Below are positions 63,848 to 64,000 of a stretch of 64,000 nt of DNA, in pieces. The notes under the pieces are model-generated. The model saw only the letters and a program-made list of their open reading frames with translations. It had not been told where the DNA came from and searched no databases. The stretch spans positions 44,573-108,572 of the forward strand of contig SUZF01000004.1 of the NCBI GenBank assembly GCA_015060065.1. The letters are read 5' to 3'. The stretch comes from Rikenellaceae bacterium (GTDB lineage: Bacteria > Bacteroidota > Bacteroidia > Bacteroidales > Rikenellaceae). Numbering within the stretch: the stretch's first letter is position 1; each line of letters opens with the position of its first letter. The translations under genes and the position numbers were made by a program.

Positions 63848-64000
63848 ATGAAAAAATCAATTATGATGGTTGCGGCAGCCGTAGGCTCCGTAATTGTGTT
63901 GGCATCGTGCGGTGGCAACGGTCTTATCACAAAGGGTAACTCGTCGGAACTCGACACGCTTTCGTATGCACTTGGTGCAAACATCGGCTATGGAATGGCA
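63848..64000 (+). CDS. FKBP-type isomerase lipoprotein, N-terminal part, cut by window end
   Basis: The 51 residues visible are a lipoprotein signal (VLASC) followed by ELDTLSYALGANIGYGMA, the opening of the FkpA/Mip N-terminal dimerisation domain. It is the same family as the protein at 60126-60806. The catalytic domain lies beyond the window. Confidence 0.8.
   Translation, partial: MKKSIMMVAAAVGSVIVLASCGGNGLITKGNSSELDTLSYALGANIGYGMA

Overview
The window looks like a Bacteroidales chromosome, most likely Alistipes or another member of the Rikenellaceae (the genus is an inference). The signs are Bacteroidetes-type promoters (-33 TTTG, -7 TAnnTTTG) in front of many genes, a type V (fimbrillin/Mfa-like) pilus locus, FISUMP-type adhesins, a DUF5723 outer-membrane protein, a long eukaryote-like isoleucyl-tRNA synthetase, and the L28-L33-DUF4295 ribosomal block. 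Core genes are moderately GC-rich.

Layout. 1-16.9 kb is mostly housekeeping: the tail of a PD-(D/E)XK nuclease, an SDR L-threonine dehydrogenase, tRNA-Thr, a DksA/TraR-like protein, ileS, apt, a DedA-like membrane protein, araD with two envelope proteins, uvrC, a YeiH-type transporter and an SDR protein with a zinc finger. 17.2-29.8 kb is a fimbrial operon: an OmpA/DUF3575 protein, a DUF5119 anchor-like lipoprotein, one probable major fimbrillin, two minor fimbrillins and two giant FISUMP-containing tip-like lipoproteins. 29.8-37.5 kb holds a sodium:solute symporter, an EEP-fold hydrolase, a GDPD-family esterase, an MBL-fold hydrolase, a ROK kinase and rpsA.

From about 37.6 to 54.8 kb there is an accessory island, more AT-rich than its surroundings and all on the plus strand, wedged between rpsA and the L28 block. 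It starts with a clear promoter, a long leader carrying a G9 tract and a terminator-like hairpin. It then encodes a lipoprotein, a PqiA-like membrane protein, a von Willebrand A protein, a membrane lipoprotein, a tubulin/FtsZ-superfamily GTPase of 980 residues, a 1171-residue membrane protein with an intact papain-type protease domain, and a run of small lipoproteins, membrane proteins and zinc-ribbon proteins. It ends with a reverse transcriptase preceded by a structured, terminator-ended non-coding region, and an FGE/SUMF1-fold secreted protein whose last 40 codons look like the variable repeat of a diversity-generating retroelement. I know of no named system with this gene set. The combination of tubulin-like GTPase, vWA, papain-like protease and an RT with its own RNA is the best candidate here for an undescribed membrane-remodelling or defence system.

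54.8-64 kb returns to core genes: DUF4295, rpmG, rpmB, cinA, pyrD, pdxB, a ureohydrolase (SpeB-like), two FKBP-type lipoproteins (the second cut by the window end), a PHP-domain protein and a secreted beta-helix protein.
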